The notes beneath the pieces are model-generated. The model saw only the letters and a list, made by a program, of their open reading frames with translations, had not been told where the DNA came from and searched no databases. A stretch of 14,736 nt of DNA from Bacillota bacterium. GTDB taxonomy: Bacteria > Bacillota > Clostridia > UBA1381. The stretch is taken from contig JAJQAT010000221.1 of the NCBI GenBank assembly GCA_021203665.1, forward strand, positions 1 to 14,736. Reading direction: 5' to 3'. Below are positions 14,481 to 14,736 of the stretch, one piece after another (within the stretch, counting starts at the first letter, position 1; every line of letters starts with the position of its first letter). Made by a program: the position numbers and the translations under genes.

Positions 14481-14536
14481 AAAAAAGGTGTTGACAAAGG
14501 TTTAAAAATGTGGTAATATAAATAAGCTGTCGCAAG
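14481..14536 (+). promoter_or_regulatory. rRNA-type promoter P2
   Basis: TTGACA at 14491-14496 and TAATAT at 14514-14519 with a 17-base spacer. The first 20 bases (AAAAAAGGTGTTGACAAAGG) are identical to P1, and the initially transcribed AGCTGTCGCAAG (14525-14536) is too. An A/T tract (14461-14486) precedes it. Initiation is expected near 14525. Confidence 0.88.
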
Positions 14537-14540
14537 AGAG

Positions 14541-14736
14541 CATGAACATTGAAAGATAAATAGTGCAGGTCAGAGCATTTGTTTACAAATGCGGGAACGT
14601 ATCGGAGTTAGTCATGACGGTATCATATTTGCGAAGCAAATATATATGTCAATGACGGTTGCGCGAAGCGCAAAACGCAGGTACGTCCGGCTTTAGCCGG
14701 GGGAAGAATTCCGCAAGAACAGCAAATGCTCAAGTC
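14541..14736 (+). other. probable rRNA operon leader with boxA-like site and hairpins
   Basis: TGAACATTGAAAGA (14543-14556) resembles the boxA antitermination element of Firmicute rRNA leaders (Bacillus TGTTCTTTGAAAAC). It is followed by small hairpins: 14575-14592 (7 bp, loop TTTA), 14625-14643 (8 bp, loop GAA, with outer pairing of GTCAT 14611-14615 to ATGAC 14652-14656), 14659-14673 (6 bp, GAA), 14687-14700 (5 bp, TTTA) and 14702-14712 (4 bp, GAA). GAGCATTTG (14573-14581) can alternatively pair with CAAATGCTC (14723-14731), excluding the first hairpin. No 16S start sequence or tRNA is inside the window. The rest of the gene-free 14240-14736 stretch (14293-14344) shows nothing I can name. 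Confidence 0.6.

Larger units (their letters stand above)
14369..14536 (+). repeat. 112-bp-period direct repeat of the promoter unit
   Basis: Bases 14369-14424 recur at 14481-14536 with only a few differences, mostly in the 17-base spacer and just after the -10. Between the copies is an imperfect hairpin (GACACATTT near 14431 against AAAATGTC near 14449). The pattern indicates a duplicated promoter rather than two independently derived ones. Confidence 0.85.

Noticed and set aside
14541..14736. T-box leader, tRNA, 16S start or a named riboswitch in the right-hand leader.
   Set aside because: No GGGTGG-ACCGCG T-box core, no tRNA cloverleaf and no 16S start motif is present. Only boxA-like sequence and simple hairpins are seen.

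Overview
The window reads as an ordinary stretch of chromosome from a low- to mid-GC clostridial Firmicute. The best evidence is gene order: hprK - PHP phosphatase - murB - rapZ - yvcK - whiA - dnaE - pfkA - pyk is the arrangement I know from Clostridia. Strong AGGAGG-type ribosome sites, heavy use of ATA for Ile and an ATP-type phosphofructokinase fit this. All genes lie on the plus strand, none is visibly broken, and I see no IS element, prophage or CRISPR array.

Layout. (1) 61-5463 is a tight run of HPr kinase/phosphorylase, a YcdX-type PHP phosphatase, MurB, RapZ, YvcK and WhiA, joining carbon control to cell-wall supply and division. (2) 5464-5638 has no gene. In many Clostridia an HPr-like gene sits here; this window has a GC-rich palindromic element instead. 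(3) 5639-9106 is a full-length DnaE with PHP metal ligands. (4) 9107-9262 holds a hairpin and a likely promoter. (5) 9263-10711 encodes a close relative of the tryptophan-sensing RNA-binding protein TRAP (MtrB), a 66-residue protein resembling the DUF2007 type, and PfkA. (6) 10712-11044 is non-coding and almost wholly made of eight consecutive, sequence-unrelated hairpins; the first and last are near copies of each other. (7) 11045-14239 is pyruvate kinase, a hotdog thioesterase and a D-2-hydroxyacid dehydrogenase, closed by a clear intrinsic terminator. (8) 14293-14736 carries two nearly identical consensus promoters 112 bp apart, a boxA-like site and a leader rich in small hairpins. This looks like the control region of an rRNA operon whose 16S gene would start beyond the right edge.

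How it fits together. HprK, YvcK, PfkA and Pyk all belong to glycolysis and its control, and MurB, RapZ, YvcK and WhiA link metabolism to envelope growth. The parts most worth a second look are the TRAP gene placed directly ahead of pfkA, with one RNA-contacting Arg replaced by Asn; the eight-hairpin pfkA-pyk spacer; the palindromic element in the expected HPr slot; and the rRNA-type leader with competing hairpins. No wholly new protein system is visible; the novelty candidates are in non-coding DNA and in the TRAP context.
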